DNA of 64,000 nt from Megascapheus bottae (GCA_024803745.1 JANJXV010000004.1:46618358-46682357), one strand, 5' to 3'; shown: positions 47,258-58,198, counted from the first letter of the stretch. Program-made: numbers and translations. The notes: a model not told the origin generated them from the sequence alone.

Positions 47258-48540
47258 ACTCTCCAATTTAGGCAAGGAAGGATTAATCTGGAATTCTGAG
47301 GAAACCGTGGGCCATCTCATAATATCATCACATCCTATTACTAAAGTCGATTGAAAAGAATTACAACTCAAATAGTACTACCAATCACACAGAAAATTCA
47401 AAATGAAGATTGGGTCCTTCATAAGGTAAATAATCATGACCTGTCGTGGTACTTAAAAGTGTAATGGGAATTCAGATCGGATAGTGGAAAATAATAGTTG
47501 TGAATAGTATTTATGACTATGTGTCACTAAGTAGTGCACTTTTATTTCTTGTGTTATTAATGCTTTATTTATGTATATGTACTTTAGTTTACAAACATAA
47601 AGCCAAAGTTTAGCAAAGAAATCTAGGATTGTAGTAGAAGGCATAGATTTGTATGAATGTGAAAACAATTCACAAGGCAATATATTAACCAATATACACA
47701 CATTTATAGATTATAAATATAAAGAGAATGCATCAAAACAACTCTTATTTAGTTGTAAAAATGCCTCCAACAACATTCAGTACTTATTCTTAACTGAAAA
47801 AATTAATTGCTACAAAATTAAGAAGTGCAAATTAATGTATCTTAATGTGAATTTGAGTATTCAATACTATATTTAATGAAAAATACTTGCAAATATCCTT
47901 ACTAATTAATGTAGACATTGACATTCTTGCCCAGGAAATAAAATATAATGCTGAAATGAGAAGTAAAATTTTGGTGCTATTATTTGCTGACAGTATTACT
48001 AAATAGAAAACTCAAGATAATAATCTATAAAGCTGTGAGATTTAATATTAAAATTCATTAGAGTGATTGCATGTAAATTAAATGGCAAAAGTTGATAGTT
48101 TTCTGCATTGCAGCAGCAACAAATTATTGTACATAATGACAAAAGGTACCATTCACATAATAATAATATCTTATTAAGAAATTCACATAATCCATATGAT
48201 GAGTATTAAAGTACTTTCATAAGTAATATGAACAAAAAATTTCAATACAAAAGGAACAGAAACTATTTCCATAATAGAGCACTGGATTTTGTAAAGTATG
48301 TATGCAAATATCTTCCAAATTAATTATAGGATTAATAAAATGTTATTCAGGATCATGATAAAATAATTTGAAAGTTCATCTGGAAAAAAAATAGGACAAG
48401 ATACCTGTGAAGATTATGGGAGCAGAAAAAATCATACCTTTAATATATTACAAGATGCTGTATATTATTCTACTAAAGCTATAAATGAGTCTAATTTATG
48501 AACTTACAATCAGAGCAACAAAACAAAAAGAACACTTCAG
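47258..48540. other. unique AT-rich sequence
   Basis: No gene or repeat recognised. Confidence 0.4.
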
Positions 48541-48544
48541 CATC

Positions 48545-48780
48545 CTGTAAACGCTAGTGGCTCACACCTGAAATCCCTGCTACTCAGGAGGCTGAAATTT
48601 GAGGATCTCAGTTTAAAGTAAGCTTGGATAGGAAAGTACTTGAGACTCTTATTTCCCATTCATCACCAAAAGGGCCAAAAGTGGAGTTTGGGCTTAAAGT
48701 GATAGACTACTAGCTTGAAGCAAAAATGTTCAGGGAGAGGGCTCAGGCCCTGTGTTCAAGCCCCGCGAATAACCAAAAAC
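48545..48780 (+). mobile_element. B1-like/ID dimeric SINE
   Basis: 'gctagtggctcacacctgaa', then 'ctgctactcaggaggctgaa', then right half ending 'ttcaagccccgcgaataacc' and an A-rich tail. Confidence 0.9.
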
Positions 48781-48897
48781 AGAACAAACCAAAGAACTTA
48801 ACTCATAGGGAGAAAAAGAGAATTATAAATAAAGTGTTAAAATATAGGACATTAAACAAATGTTTTAACACAATTGACTATTTGGTTTAGAAAGATA

Positions 48898-48962
48898 GAC
48901 ATATAATGTAACTGTAAGCCCTCTGTACATTACCCAAACAATAAAATACAACTGAAAAAAAC
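48898..48962 (+). mobile_element. extreme 3' end of L1
   Basis: 'atgtaactgtaagccctctg' then 'tacattacccaaacaataaa' and an A-rich tail match the last 60 bp of the 3' UTR variant at 9740-9810. Confidence 0.7.
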
Positions 48963-49107
48963 CAAAAAAGAAAGACATATGTATAAATGGGGGACTATTT
49001 GGGAAGCAGAATGGGGAAAAGGGATGGTGAGGAGAAAAGTATAATTGGAGTATATGTACACATGTATCATGTATATCCACACACAAGGCCCATTTGAAAA
49101 ATGCAAG

Positions 49108-49600
49108 AAGAGCAGGGATTTGGCTACTCACACCTCTAATCCTAGATACTCAGGAGACTGAGTTCTGAAGATCACAGTTTGAAACCAGCCCGGGCAGGAA
49201 AGTCAGTGAGACTTTTAATTTCCAAAGAACTAATCAGAAAAGGCCAGAAATGGTGCTGTGATTCAAGTGATAGAGAGCGCAAGTCTTGAGCAAGAGACAG
49301 GCGAAGCTCGGTGGTGCACGTCTGTAATCCTAGCTACTTAGGAGGCTGAGATCTGAGCATCATGGTTCAAAGTCAGCCTGGGCAGTAAAGAACTAGGGAC
49401 TCTTATCTCCAATTAACCACTAGAAAACCTCAATGGGTAGGGTGGTAGCCATGAGCTGAAGAGCTAGGGGACAGTGCCCAGGCCCAAAGTCCAAGCCCCA
49501 CAACTGACAAAAACAAAGACGAAAACAAAAATAAACAAACAAAAAAACCTCCAGGGACAGTGCCCAGAGCCAGGTTTCAAGTCATAGATAGGTCCAGCAA
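49108..49600 (+). mobile_element. nested pair of B1-like/ID dimeric SINEs
   Basis: The outer copy runs 49108 to about 49297 and is cut in its right half ('cttgagcaagagacagg'). A complete second copy (about 49299-49550, from 'ctcggtggtgcacgtctgta' to its A-rich tail) follows. The missing end of the outer copy then resumes with 'ctccagggacagtgcccaga' (about 49551-49600). The order shows the inner copy is younger. Confidence 0.85.
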
Positions 49601-49709
49601 GAAAAAAAGACAATTGATACACTGGTGCAAAAATAAGGAAAGGTTGATACTGTTACTACATTGTTAATATTTCTGAAGTATTTAATATCTTGTTAAAAAG
49701 AGAAATATC

Positions 49710-49902
49710 GGGGCCAGAAGTTTGGCCTAGTGGTAGAGTGTTTGCCTAGCATGAATGAAGACCCGGATTTGATTCCTAGGTATCACATACATAGAAAAAA
49801 GTCGGAAGTGATTCTGTGGCTCAAGTAGTAGAGTTCTAGCCTCGAGAAAGCCCAAGGAGAGTGCTCAGGCCCTGAGCTCAAGACCCAGTACTGGAAAATA
49901 AA
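49710..49902 (+). mobile_element. IDL-Geo-like dimeric SINE
   Basis: Left half 'ggcctagtggtagagtgttt' with B-box-like 'ggatttgattcc'. Right half from 'ctgtggctcaagtagtagag' to 'caagacccagtactgg', then A-rich tail. Near-perfect flanks aaaaagagaaatat (before 49709) and aaaaagaaaaatat (49903-49916). Confidence 0.92.
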
Positions 49903-50229
49903 AAAAGAAAAATATTAAGATAGAAAAATATGGCAAAAAAAATCACAGAAATAAAAATGATTGAGAAGTATAACGTATTTTAAGCTCATTGAGAATAAAA
50001 GAAAGACCAATTGAAACATTTGTGTGTTACCATAATTTTTCTAATCATTTCTCCAATAGCATACATTCACCACAATTATAGGTTTTCATTAATATACCAA
50101 TATCTTATTTTCCTAGTGCTTGTGCAAATATGTATTCATCATTATTATTAACATATTTTGCAATTAGCATAGATGCATATAGTACTTTAAACTAGATTAC
50201 TAAGACTGCCACCAATGGCTCACAATTTT

Positions 50230-50429
50230 TTAATTTTTTTTTTTTGCCAGTCCTGGGCTTGACCTCAGGGCCTGGGCACTGTCTTTTGGCTTTCTCAAGG
50301 TTAGAGCTCTACCACTTGAGCTACAGCACCAGTTTCAGCTTATGCCTATGTATGTGATACTGAGGAATTGTACCCAGTTCTCTGTGTGTGCTAGTCAAGC
50401 ACTCTATCTCTAGGCCAAACTCCCAGCCC
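50230..50429 (-). mobile_element. IDL-Geo-like dimeric SINE with TSD
   Basis: Full antisense copy after a T-run, ending 'taggccaaactcccagccc'. Flanked by tcacaatttt at 50220-50229 and 50434-50443. Confidence 0.93.
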
Positions 50430-50525
50430 AGGTTCACAATTTTAACTCTTGCTACTTGAGACCTGAAAGCTCACCATTTAACACCAGAAAATTCTGCAAG
50501 ATTCCATCTTCAGAATAACTAGTAA

Positions 50526-50616
50526 AGGCTGAACTAAAGGTATGGCTCAAGTTGTGGCATGATAGCGATAAGCAGGTAAGCCGAGTAAGAGCTCAAGGTT
50601 CCAGAGCCTAATATTG

Positions 50617-50618
<2 letters not shown>
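50526..50618 (+). mobile_element. ID-like right-half SINE fragment
   Basis: 'aaaggtatggctcaagttgt' through 'gagctcaaggttccagagcc' looks like a decayed right half and runs straight into a CA repeat. Confidence 0.55.

Positions 50619-50667
<49 letters not shown>
50619..50667. repeat. (CA)n microsatellite at a SINE tail
   Basis: About 24 perfect CA units where the A-tail of the preceding SINE fragment is expected. Confidence 0.98.
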
Positions 50668-50669
<2 letters not shown>

Positions 50670-50694
50670 TTATCTATTACAGTTTCTGAATTTT

Positions 50695-50830
50695 CTTTAA
50701 AAATTTGTCTTTATCACTAAATACTTGCACAAAGGAGTTGCTATGGATACAGTGCCTCTAGACCAATGTAATCTCTTTTATCATCCTCCCTAACCTCACC
50801 CTGTCCCCCTTTTAATATCTTGATTTCAGT
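50695..50830 (-). repeat. tail X repeat, antisense
   Basis: The reverse complement has a G-rich leader followed by 'catagcaactcctttgtgca' and 'agtatttagtgataaagac', aligning with the other tail X copies. Confidence 0.55.
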
Positions 50831-50934
50831 ATGTCTACTTTATTCACTCTGTAGCACTGATTCCTAGCAGTGTGACTCTGAGATATGATATTTAAAAGAC
50901 TCTGCATTACTGGAAAATAGTTTTGTATTCAACA

Positions 50935-51495
50935 ATTATGGCCAATGGAATGTAATTTTGAAAAAAATTGATCTTCACTTTGGAATATTAAAGCTTGAAA
51001 AAAAACAATATTAAGTAAAATAAGCCAGACCCAAAGGAACACAGGCTCCATGGATTCCCTCATTTGTAATAATTACTACACATCTAGGATTCTCCTAACA
51101 GAGGATCATAATAGTCCTAAAGCTATGTACATGTGGTCATACAGGATGAGACTAAATGAAATGAACTCTAGGATTTGGAAACAAGAGGTTTATCTTTGTG
51201 AATGTTGTTCTTAATATACTATGTGAAGTTATTTCTTTTCTCTTTTTTCCTCTTATGGTTAATCTCATGCATCTGACTTTGTTACCTGACATATTGAATA
51301 TATGTTTATTTGTTTATTTGAAATGGGGAAGGAAAGGTGGGAGAAAAAGATGATTGGGAGAGGGTAGGAGGAGAGAAAGGAGTGCAAAATCATTAGAAGG
51401 GGTATCAGTGTTCAAGAAGTAATGCACCCACTACCTGATGAATGTTACTGTAACCCCGCTAAACATCCCAAAAATAAAATTTAAGTTAAAAAGAG
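50935..51495 (+). mobile_element. 5'-truncated L1 (ORF2 end and 3' UTR)
   Basis: Very end of ORF2 ('aagtaaaataagccagaccc'), then full 3' UTR through 'gaaggggtatcagtgttcaa' to 'catcccaaaaataaaattta'. The 3' UTR variant is that of the 9.5-kb copy. Confidence 0.88.
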
Positions 51496-51978
51496 AAAGC
51501 AAAGAAAAATATCAGAGATATACTAATCCATCTAATCATCAAATCAAAATAAGTCATCTTTTACCAATTTAGCACATGTTCAATGTGTCAATTATATGAT
51601 TTTTCTGCAGCAGTTATAGATCATTGAAAGCCTACTCTCTGTCTACTTTGGTCTTCTTGAGACTAAAAGACTAGCTTAGTGTTAACCCAAAGTAATTAAG
51701 ATAAGAATAAGAGCTCCAAAGAGGTGGATGTAAAAGTGGTAACATCCAAATTTTTAATTCAGTAGTGGGGACAAGGAATTCAATATGACTTTTCGATAAG
51801 CCTTAATTTTCTTTACATGTGGAGATAGTTTCATTCTTGGTGGACACAGGAATCATTTTTTTCTGGGATTACAGAGATATTTTGTCAACAGGTCTCCACT
51901 GGATGGAATAAAGGAAAAGAATGGATCGCCCGTGGTCACTCAAGTGTTCCTACCAGGTGAACAAGACGAAAATGAAAG
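51496..51978. other. unique sequence
   Basis: No gene or repeat recognised. Confidence 0.4.
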
Positions 51979-52060
51979 GATAAGCTGTGGTGCTTATACA
52001 CAATGGACTTCTATGCGGCCATCAGAAAGAATGACATCACCCCATTTGTAAAGAAACGGA
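51979..52060 (+). mobile_element. L1 ORF2 fragment joined to the DUT pseudogene
   Basis: Translates as [18 protein letters not shown], the block near the ORF2 C-terminus. It stops abruptly at about 52060, before the last ORF2 codons and the 3' UTR. It is not the same insertion as the L1 3' UTR at 52876, which has its own duplications. Confidence 0.85.
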
Positions 52061-52502
52061 GAGTTTTTCTCTCCTCCCCTCATTTGGGCATGCCCTGCTC
52101 AAAAGTAACCCCCCGACCCCCACTCTGCAAGCAGACTCAACCTGTCAGGGATGGCGACATGCAGCTCCATGCCGTGTGGACCCAGGGGTCCTGTACAGTG
52201 CTTATGATTATACAATACCACCTACGGAGAAAGCCTATGTGAAGACAGACATTCCGATAGTTCTTCCTTTTGGGTGCTATGGAAGAATAGCTCCACGTTC
52301 TGGTTTGGCTGCAAAATATTTCATCAATGTAGGAGCTGGTGTCATAGATGAAGACTATAGAGGGAATGTTGGTGTTGTATTGTTCAATTTTGGCAAAGTG
52401 AAGTTTGAAGTGAAAAAGGATGATTGAATTGTGAATAGAGTTTTTAAATCTAGAAATTGAAGAAGTTCAAGTCTTAGATCATACTGAAAGGGTTTCAGGA
52501 GT
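52061..52502 (+). pseudogene. DUT: dUTPase processed pseudogene
   Basis: Intronless copy of the nuclear-isoform mRNA of deoxyuridine triphosphatase, the enzyme that hydrolyses dUTP to dUMP and keeps uracil out of DNA. The start is MPCS (52090), followed by MQL (52159). A deletion then removes most of the N-terminal segment, including the motif-1 aspartate. The frame 52176-52427 keeps [10 protein letters not shown], motif 2 (PRSGLAAK) and motif 3 ([14 protein letters not shown]). A CGA-to-TGA change creates a stop at 52425, where motif 4 should begin. An 11-bp deletion follows. Similarity continues to about 52500 and stops before the motif-5 end (GGFGSTG). No 3' UTR or poly(A) of DUT follows. 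It cannot encode active enzyme. Confidence 0.93.
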
Positions 52503-52745
52503 AGAGTGAAAACACTGAAGGGGTGACCCAGATCAAGTACATTGTTTTTTTTAAAAAAAACTGCTTTGTTAAATGGCAAAAAAAATTAAGCACATATCCT
52601 ACAAAATTAAGAAAAGTGAGAGGAGTGGATTGAGAAATCTGGATAAGAATGTTGAAAGAGGTGACATTATCAAGACACATTGCATTCATTAACTTTTTTG
52701 TTGAATGACGACTTTGTATGACTCAATACAAAAACTATTTTCATG
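52503..52745 (+). repeat. two tandem tail X copies after the DUT pseudogene
   Basis: Copy 1 (about 52503-52580): 'actgaaggggtgacccagat', then 'actgctttgttaaatggc' and an A-run. Copy 2 (about 52600-52745): 'gttgaaagaggtgacattat', 'aagacacattgcattcatta', 'gttgaatgacgactttgt'. The first begins where DUT similarity ends. Confidence 0.6.
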
Positions 52746-52875
52746 CTCTGATGACAGTGGAGGCATGACTCAGTTACCAGAGTATTATCCAATGTGAAAA
52801 AGCATCAGGTACTAAGTGTGAGTCTCCATTTTCAACCTAAAATAAGAAAAGAAATTTCCTTAAAGAATGCATTCT

Positions 52876-53246
52876 AATAGATCAAAACCTAGATACATAA
52901 GGCCATATAGAATGAGGCTAAATGAAAGGACCTCCAGGATATGGCAACAAGAGCAATATAATGAGTGATTGTTGTTCTTAATGTACTGTTATTTCTCATC
53001 TCTTTTGTTGTCTCTTGGTTATTCTCATATTGTTACAGTATCTTACTGTGATGTCTGGTATATTGTATATACAATTTGTTTATTTGAAATAGGATAGGGA
53101 AGAGGGGAAAACAAGATGAGGGATGGGGTGGGGAGAGGGAAATGGGGACAAATCATGAGAAGGGGTATCAATGTGTGTGAAGTAATGCACCTTCTATCTG
53201 GCGAATATAATGTAACCCTTCTATTAACTGCAATGAAAAATTTTTA
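52876..53246 (+). mobile_element. 5'-truncated L1 3' UTR with TSD
   Basis: Starts 'aatagatcaaaacctagata' in the early 3' UTR, passes the G-rich tract (about 53118-53145) and ends 'attaactgcaatgaaaaa'. Flanked by near-perfect duplications aaagaatgcattct (52862-52875) and aaagaattcattct (53247-53260) at a TT|AAAG target. Confidence 0.9.
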
Positions 53247-53364
53247 AAAGAATTCATTCTGCACTAACAGAGCATTGTTCCCAGCAGCTAGAGTAGTTAC
53301 AACATCAAAAGGAATGGCAAAGTGCTTGTGGTCTCCTAAATTGTCTTTTGAAAATAAAACAAAA

Positions 53365-53480
53365 CCAAAACAATTTTATTGAGTTACAATTGACACAACA
53401 AAATATTTCAAATGAGAAGGATATATTTTAACAGTTGTTAAGCATTCGCAGAATGAAGCAACTGTCACCACATTGTAAGC
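53365..53480 (-). mobile_element. ancient L1 3' UTR fragment
   Basis: 'aattttattgagttacaatt' and 'gaagcaactgtcaccaca' resemble the reverse complement of the old mammalian L1 3' UTR also seen at 3.3 kb. Confidence 0.45.
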
Positions 53481-53784
53481 TTAGGAAATTTTTTATTGTT
53501 AGAAATATTCATAAAACAAATTTATAGGAAACAGCTTGGGGGTCAAATTCTTCAAATATAGGCCCTATATATCAAACAGTTCAGTTAATAGTACTGTTTT
53601 CAAGATGGAAATAGAGAAAAGATAAGCTCTGGTCCTTTGCAAGGTTCTTCAGTACTTATGTTAAATATGAGTGTAGAACTTAGTTTTTGCTTCTCATGGA
53701 CTGCCCATTGTTCAGATCTTGTCTATTCAGATGGTATAGAAGAGTTTAGGGGCATTTATAATATTTATATATTTCTCAATGATT

Positions 53785-54150
53785 AGAACTTTAGGGCTTT
53801 GACTTAATTAGTGTATTAATCCCTTGATGGATGCATAATCTGTTGACATTATTGGGTGGAGGTGAAATATAGGAGGTGGGCTAATTAGAGTTAGTAGTTT
53901 ACTTCAGGTGTTCTCGAAGGATTTATCTTGTCTTTGCCACTCCCTCTACTTGTTTGTTTGCAGCATAGGGGATTGAAATTTGCTTCTCACTAGCAGTAGG
54001 CAATTGAGTACTTCTCCAGCCATTTCCTGCTTTAGTTATTTTCAGAGAAGGTCTTGTGTTCTTAGACTCGGGCTTGCCTCAGATCATGATCCTCCTATCT
54101 AAGGCCTCTTGAGTAAGTGGGGGAATCCCAAGAATGTGCCATTTCTTGCT
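53785..54150 (-). repeat. degenerate old repeats, including a B1-like SINE remnant
   Basis: 53785-53930 resembles an old interspersed repeat ('gtattaatcccttgatggat'), family unresolved. 53950-54150 looks like a very decayed antisense SINE ('gatcatgatcctcctatct', 'cttgagtaagtgggggaat'). Confidence 0.35.
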
Positions 54151-54967
54151 TGAGATCTTCTCACTAACTTTTTGCTTAGGCTAATCTCAAGGTGTAATCC
54201 TCCCAATCTCTGCTCACAAATTAGAGGTCTTCATAAATAAAACTGGCCCCGTCTTTCCTTTTCTTATTTCTGGATGGAAGGAACTGAGTATTCTTCACCA
54301 GGCCCTCTCTACCATCTTTTCTTATTTCATCTCAAGTCTAAAAGGAATGGACCCAGCCAATCATAGATTCTTTGGTTCATCTCAGACATTTGTCATAGCA
54401 ATGGAAAACCCCTCTGTTTGTAATGACAAATAAGATGACAACATGATCACTGGCCTTACTGATTTTCTAAAAAGGAAAATCGTCTTCATATTTCTTGTAT
54501 TTTTTGAATTGTGCCTCTGGATTCTGCTTAATGTTTGTTAAGAACTGGATGACTTCTAAAGATGAAATCCAAGTTAACATGCATTACTAGATCATTACTT
54601 TCCCATGAGCAATGTTATCTTGGCAACTTTCTCCCATTTGAAAAATAATTTGGGGATTCTAGAAAATTATGGAAAGCATTCAATGGTAGAATAAAAAAGA
54701 ATCTTATTTTATACCTACAAAGTATAGAATTTTAAAATCACCAATATCATTGTGTACCAGAAACAAGAAGTTATGCCATCATTTTGGAAGAAAGCACAGT
54801 TACTTCAAGCTGAAGCAAACCCCAAGTTTCATTGCTTAACTCCAAGATGCACTGACTACAAAGCCCCAGGATCTAGTTACTCAATAAAGCTATTCTATTT
54901 GGATAAATATGGAGACAATGGGGCAAGGAGTGAGGCAAATTAAGGAACCGAGGATAGGTTGTTTAAT
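54151..54967. other. unique sequence
   Basis: No gene recognised. The 63-residue plus frame at 54752-54943 has no motif. Confidence 0.4.
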
Positions 54968-54982
54968 AAGAAAATCAGTGTT

Positions 54983-55089
54983 GTGCTCACTTCAGCAGCA
55001 CACATACTAAAAGAGGAATGATACAGAGAAGATTAGCTCAGCCCCTGCGCAAGGATGACCTGCAAATTTGTGAAGTGTTTCATATTTTT
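54983..55089 (+). pseudogene. U6 spliceosomal RNA pseudogene
   Basis: 107 bp matching U6 snRNA from its first base ('gtgctcacttcagcagcaca') to the terminal TTTTT at 55085-55089. It has about ten substitutions, including in the ACAGAGA-region neighbourhood: 'atacagagaagattagc' is kept but the following catggc is tcagc. No upstream TATA or proximal sequence element typical of a functional U6 gene is visible at -30 or -60. A 15-bp duplication ends exactly one base before the first U6 base, so it is a retrocopy. Confidence 0.95.
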
Positions 55090-55235
55090 ACGCCCTTCAA
55101 TCAGAGAGCTGTATGGTCAATGTTTACCAGACTTAAAATCAAATCAGTCAATTCCCAATTGATGTACATTGTTCCTGAAAGTGTTTGAAAAATCTGAAGA
55201 GAACAAACACTTCCCATTCTTAAAAAAGAGCTGGA
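55090..55235 (+). other. 3' half of a chimeric U6 retrocopy
   Basis: 146 bp between the U6 terminator and the downstream duplication (aagaaaatcagtgtt at 55236-55250, identical to 54968-54982). It must have been inserted together with U6. Origin not recognised; it ends in an A-rich stretch ('cttaaaaaagagctgg') rather than a clean poly(A). Confidence 0.7.
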
Positions 55236-55250
55236 AAGAAAATCAGTGTT

Positions 55251-56071
55251 AATCAAGTGATGAGATAATGTTCTGAAGGGAAATACTTGGTATTAAACTA
55301 TCACTGCAGTAGTTGAAATAGTGGGAGACCCCTTACATTTTATTCAGAAAAACAATTGCTACACTGAACCCTCAGCCCAAGTTTTGCTATTTATTTTCAA
55401 TAGCCGTAGGCAAAGATACACAACCTCTATGCCTTACTTTCTCCATCTGCAGAAAGGTAGAAATGGTACTTATCTGCCTTCCAGGAGTGTTTGGGCTTAA
55501 TTAGTTGTTTTTAAAGTACTTTAGAGATACAAACAGTATAGATGCTAAGTATCATTATTATTATAGAAACCCTATGTTAAGTGCTTAACTGCATTTTTTT
55601 CTTTTCAAAATATTGCAGTTTTCCATCTGTCATTTGTAATGTATCAATTAAAAGCTAAAGTCTTGAGTTTCCTCATGTGACTCTGTACAGAACTGTGTCT
55701 AAGTCAAATCTTCCTTGCAGTATGCACAGTATTCAAGTGCTTTGAGGAGGTCTCTCAAAACTCACTGTCACCAAGCAACAATGTTGCATAGTCCTTGTGT
55801 AACTATTTTCAGAAGTGATCATGGTCCTGCAAACATTATGATACTAAAAATAAATGAAAACCAGTCATGACTTTGCCTCTGAATATTATCAGAACTACAT
55901 GTTGACTCCATAATAGAGAAAAGCCATTGGAATTTGTGGTAGGTATTGTCTGCTTTCTCTGCTCACTCTTCTCCCTTATTTTCTTTCTTTTTCTTTTGCC
56001 CTGCTTTGCCTTCATTCTTTAGAACATGAAATGAAATAATTTTTTAAAATTCTCCTTCAGTGTATCTTCTT
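55251..56071. other. unique sequence
   Basis: No gene or repeat recognised. Confidence 0.4.
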
Positions 56072-56340
56072 TTTTCATATATTTTTATTGTAATTAATAG
56101 AAGGGTTACATTATATTTGCCAGTAGAAGGTGTATTAATTCACATACATTGATATCCTTTCTCATGTCTTGGTCCAATTTTCCTCCCCCCCACCCCCATC
56201 CCCACCCCCTTCTTGTTTTCCCCCCTTCCCTATCCAATTTCAAATAACCAAATACAAATATATCCAATATATCAGATAACAAAGTGAGATACTGTAACAA
56301 TATGAGATAACCAAGGGACAACAAAAGAGATGAGAGATGG
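56072..56340 (-). mobile_element. L1 3' UTR fragment, antisense
   Basis: Reverse complement of the local L1 3' UTR: 'tatatttttattgtaattaa', 'acattgatatcctttctcat', C-rich tract (56188-56210, the G-tract on the minus strand), ending 'acaacaaaagagatgagag'. Confidence 0.92.
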
Positions 56341-56824
56341 GCTGATTTGGAACTCACAGTTATTTTCCTCTTTCTTGTGTATAGGTCTTGTCTCACTTTG
56401 TTTAATTGTTTGTTTGTTGAGCATAATTTTCCCAATTCTCTATTTGGACCTCCATCAACTAAGCCAATCCTAAGTGGGGAAGCAACAAATAAAGACATAT
56501 TGCAGAGAGTCTAAGCACAATTGTTGGCCCAATCCAGCATTTTGATAAATGCCAGGTTTCAGTTAAAAAAAGATGTATAAGGTTTCCCTTACACTAAATT
56601 TAGTGGCTAAAATCTTTAATAACTAAAACTGACTATAATTTCCTCCTTTTGACTGTTCTATTTCAGAGTCTCATAAATCCTTTTTATTGATTGGCTTTAC
56701 ACAGAATGCTGTAGCGCAGTGAACACAAGAAGTTAAACAGAGTGGCAGGTGGATTTTTTTCATTATCTTCCAGCTAATCTGGCAAAAAAGGAGTCCTAAT
56801 GTACTATTTGAATCTAAGAAAATT

Positions 56825-56980
56825 TCTTTTTTAATGTTATTAAAAATGAAGGAAGGGGTGGGTTGGGACGGAAGGGTGAGAATGTTGGAAGGAATAACAT
56901 CAAGATGCATTGTATTCACAAACTGTTTTGTTAAATAGCAACTCCTTTTTATGAATACTTAAAGATAATAATAAAGAAAA
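56825..56980 (+). repeat. tail X repeat, sense
   Basis: G-rich leader 'gaaggaaggggtgggttggg', then 'aagatgcattgtattcacaa', 'ctgttttgttaaatagcaac', 'tccttttt' and an AATAAT/AATAAAG end. The clearest tail X copy in the window. Confidence 0.65.
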
Positions 56981-57457
56981 GGAAAAGGGAAGAAAATTCT
57001 ACAAATTTGTGTCATTTTATTTCACTATTTCATAATAACAACAGATAACTAAAATTTTGGCTCAAGTCAATTTTTGCTTCTTTGAAGTTTTTCATTGAAT
57101 TCACATGTTGATACGCATTATTTCATTAGAAGAGATAATGAATTTCCTCATCAGAATGATTTGGCACATAATTATGAAATTATTTTCTAATGGAATGTCA
57201 AGAAAATCTCTTATGGAAATTTGGGAATATAATTCCCACATTTCTTGCATATGAAAAAACACATGAGATTTTGGTTTATCTAATGGATGGATAATAATAC
57301 ATTATAATAATATGCTTTAATCAGGAAAGCATTTTCTAATAAATAAATGTAACATGTCACAAATAGTTAAATATTTAAATATACAGAGATGGATTTTAGA
57401 TGTTTGGTGGCAATTTGAAACTCATGAGTATTGTGTTAGAAATTCTGGGATTTATTT
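56981..57457. other. unique AT-rich sequence
   Basis: No gene or repeat recognised. Confidence 0.4.
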
Positions 57458-57471
57458 CTGGGATTTGTTCT

Positions 57472-57675
57472 GGGAGGGTTTTTTTTTTTTTGCCAGTCCT
57501 GGGCTTGAGCTCAGGGCCTCAGCACTGTCCTTGGGCTTTCTTATGGCCAGAGCTCTACCACTTGAGCCTCAGCACCATTTCCGGCTTTTTTCTATGTATG
57601 TGGTACTGAGGACTTGAACCCAGGTCTTCATGTATGCTAGGCAAGCACTCTACCACTAGGCTAAACTCTTGGCCC
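57472..57675 (-). mobile_element. IDL-Geo-like dimeric SINE with perfect TSD
   Basis: Full antisense copy after a T-run, close to consensus. Flanked by a perfect 14-bp duplication, ctgggatttgttct, at 57458-57471 and 57676-57689. Two overlapping plus frames here are SINE-derived. Confidence 0.97.
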
Positions 57676-57689
57676 CTGGGATTTGTTCT

Positions 57690-58189
57690 TAAGTTGAGGG
57701 AGAAAAGGTAAGATTTCAGAAAACAAGAATGAGTAGAGGAGTCATTTCTGGAGCCTGTTGTTGCCTTTTGTGGTTAATTGTCTTCTACTCTTCTGTTAAT
57801 TGTCTTCTATTTTTCCAATTCAGAATCTTCCATCTCCCAACAAAATAATGAAGCACAAAGACTATACTGGTGTGAAATCCATGAGGCTACTTCATTCAGA
57901 TCAAGTCATTGCAAGAATAGAACGGACAAAAGTCTCTTGTCTGATGAGGATGACCACAGTGAAAAATCTGAGATGTTTAGTGTTTATTTGCTCATAGATC
58001 AACAACTTTAGAGGACAACAAACTTACTTGGAAGAAATGAAACGTGGCTAACTATAGTCCTAATTCAGCAATCATACAACGGAGGAAGATTCAGCCTAGA
58101 AAAGAACAAGGGAAAACAGAGAAAACAAAAGAATTTAAAGAAATATCCACCCAGGAAAACGATAAAAGCCTTAAACACAGTCATCAAAA
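57690..58189. other. unique sequence
   Basis: No gene recognised. Overlapping plus frames at 57778-58011 and 57800-57997 lack motifs. Confidence 0.4.
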
Positions 58190-58198
58190 GGTACTGAG

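Noticed and set aside
51979..53246. A single L1 carrying the DUT copy between ORF2 and its 3' UTR
   Set aside because: The 3' UTR part has its own duplications (52862-52875 and 53247-53260), so it is an independent insertion.
54983..55089. Functional U6 snRNA gene
   Set aside because: Several substitutions, no visible TATA or proximal sequence element upstream, and a target-site duplication at its first base all indicate a pseudogene.
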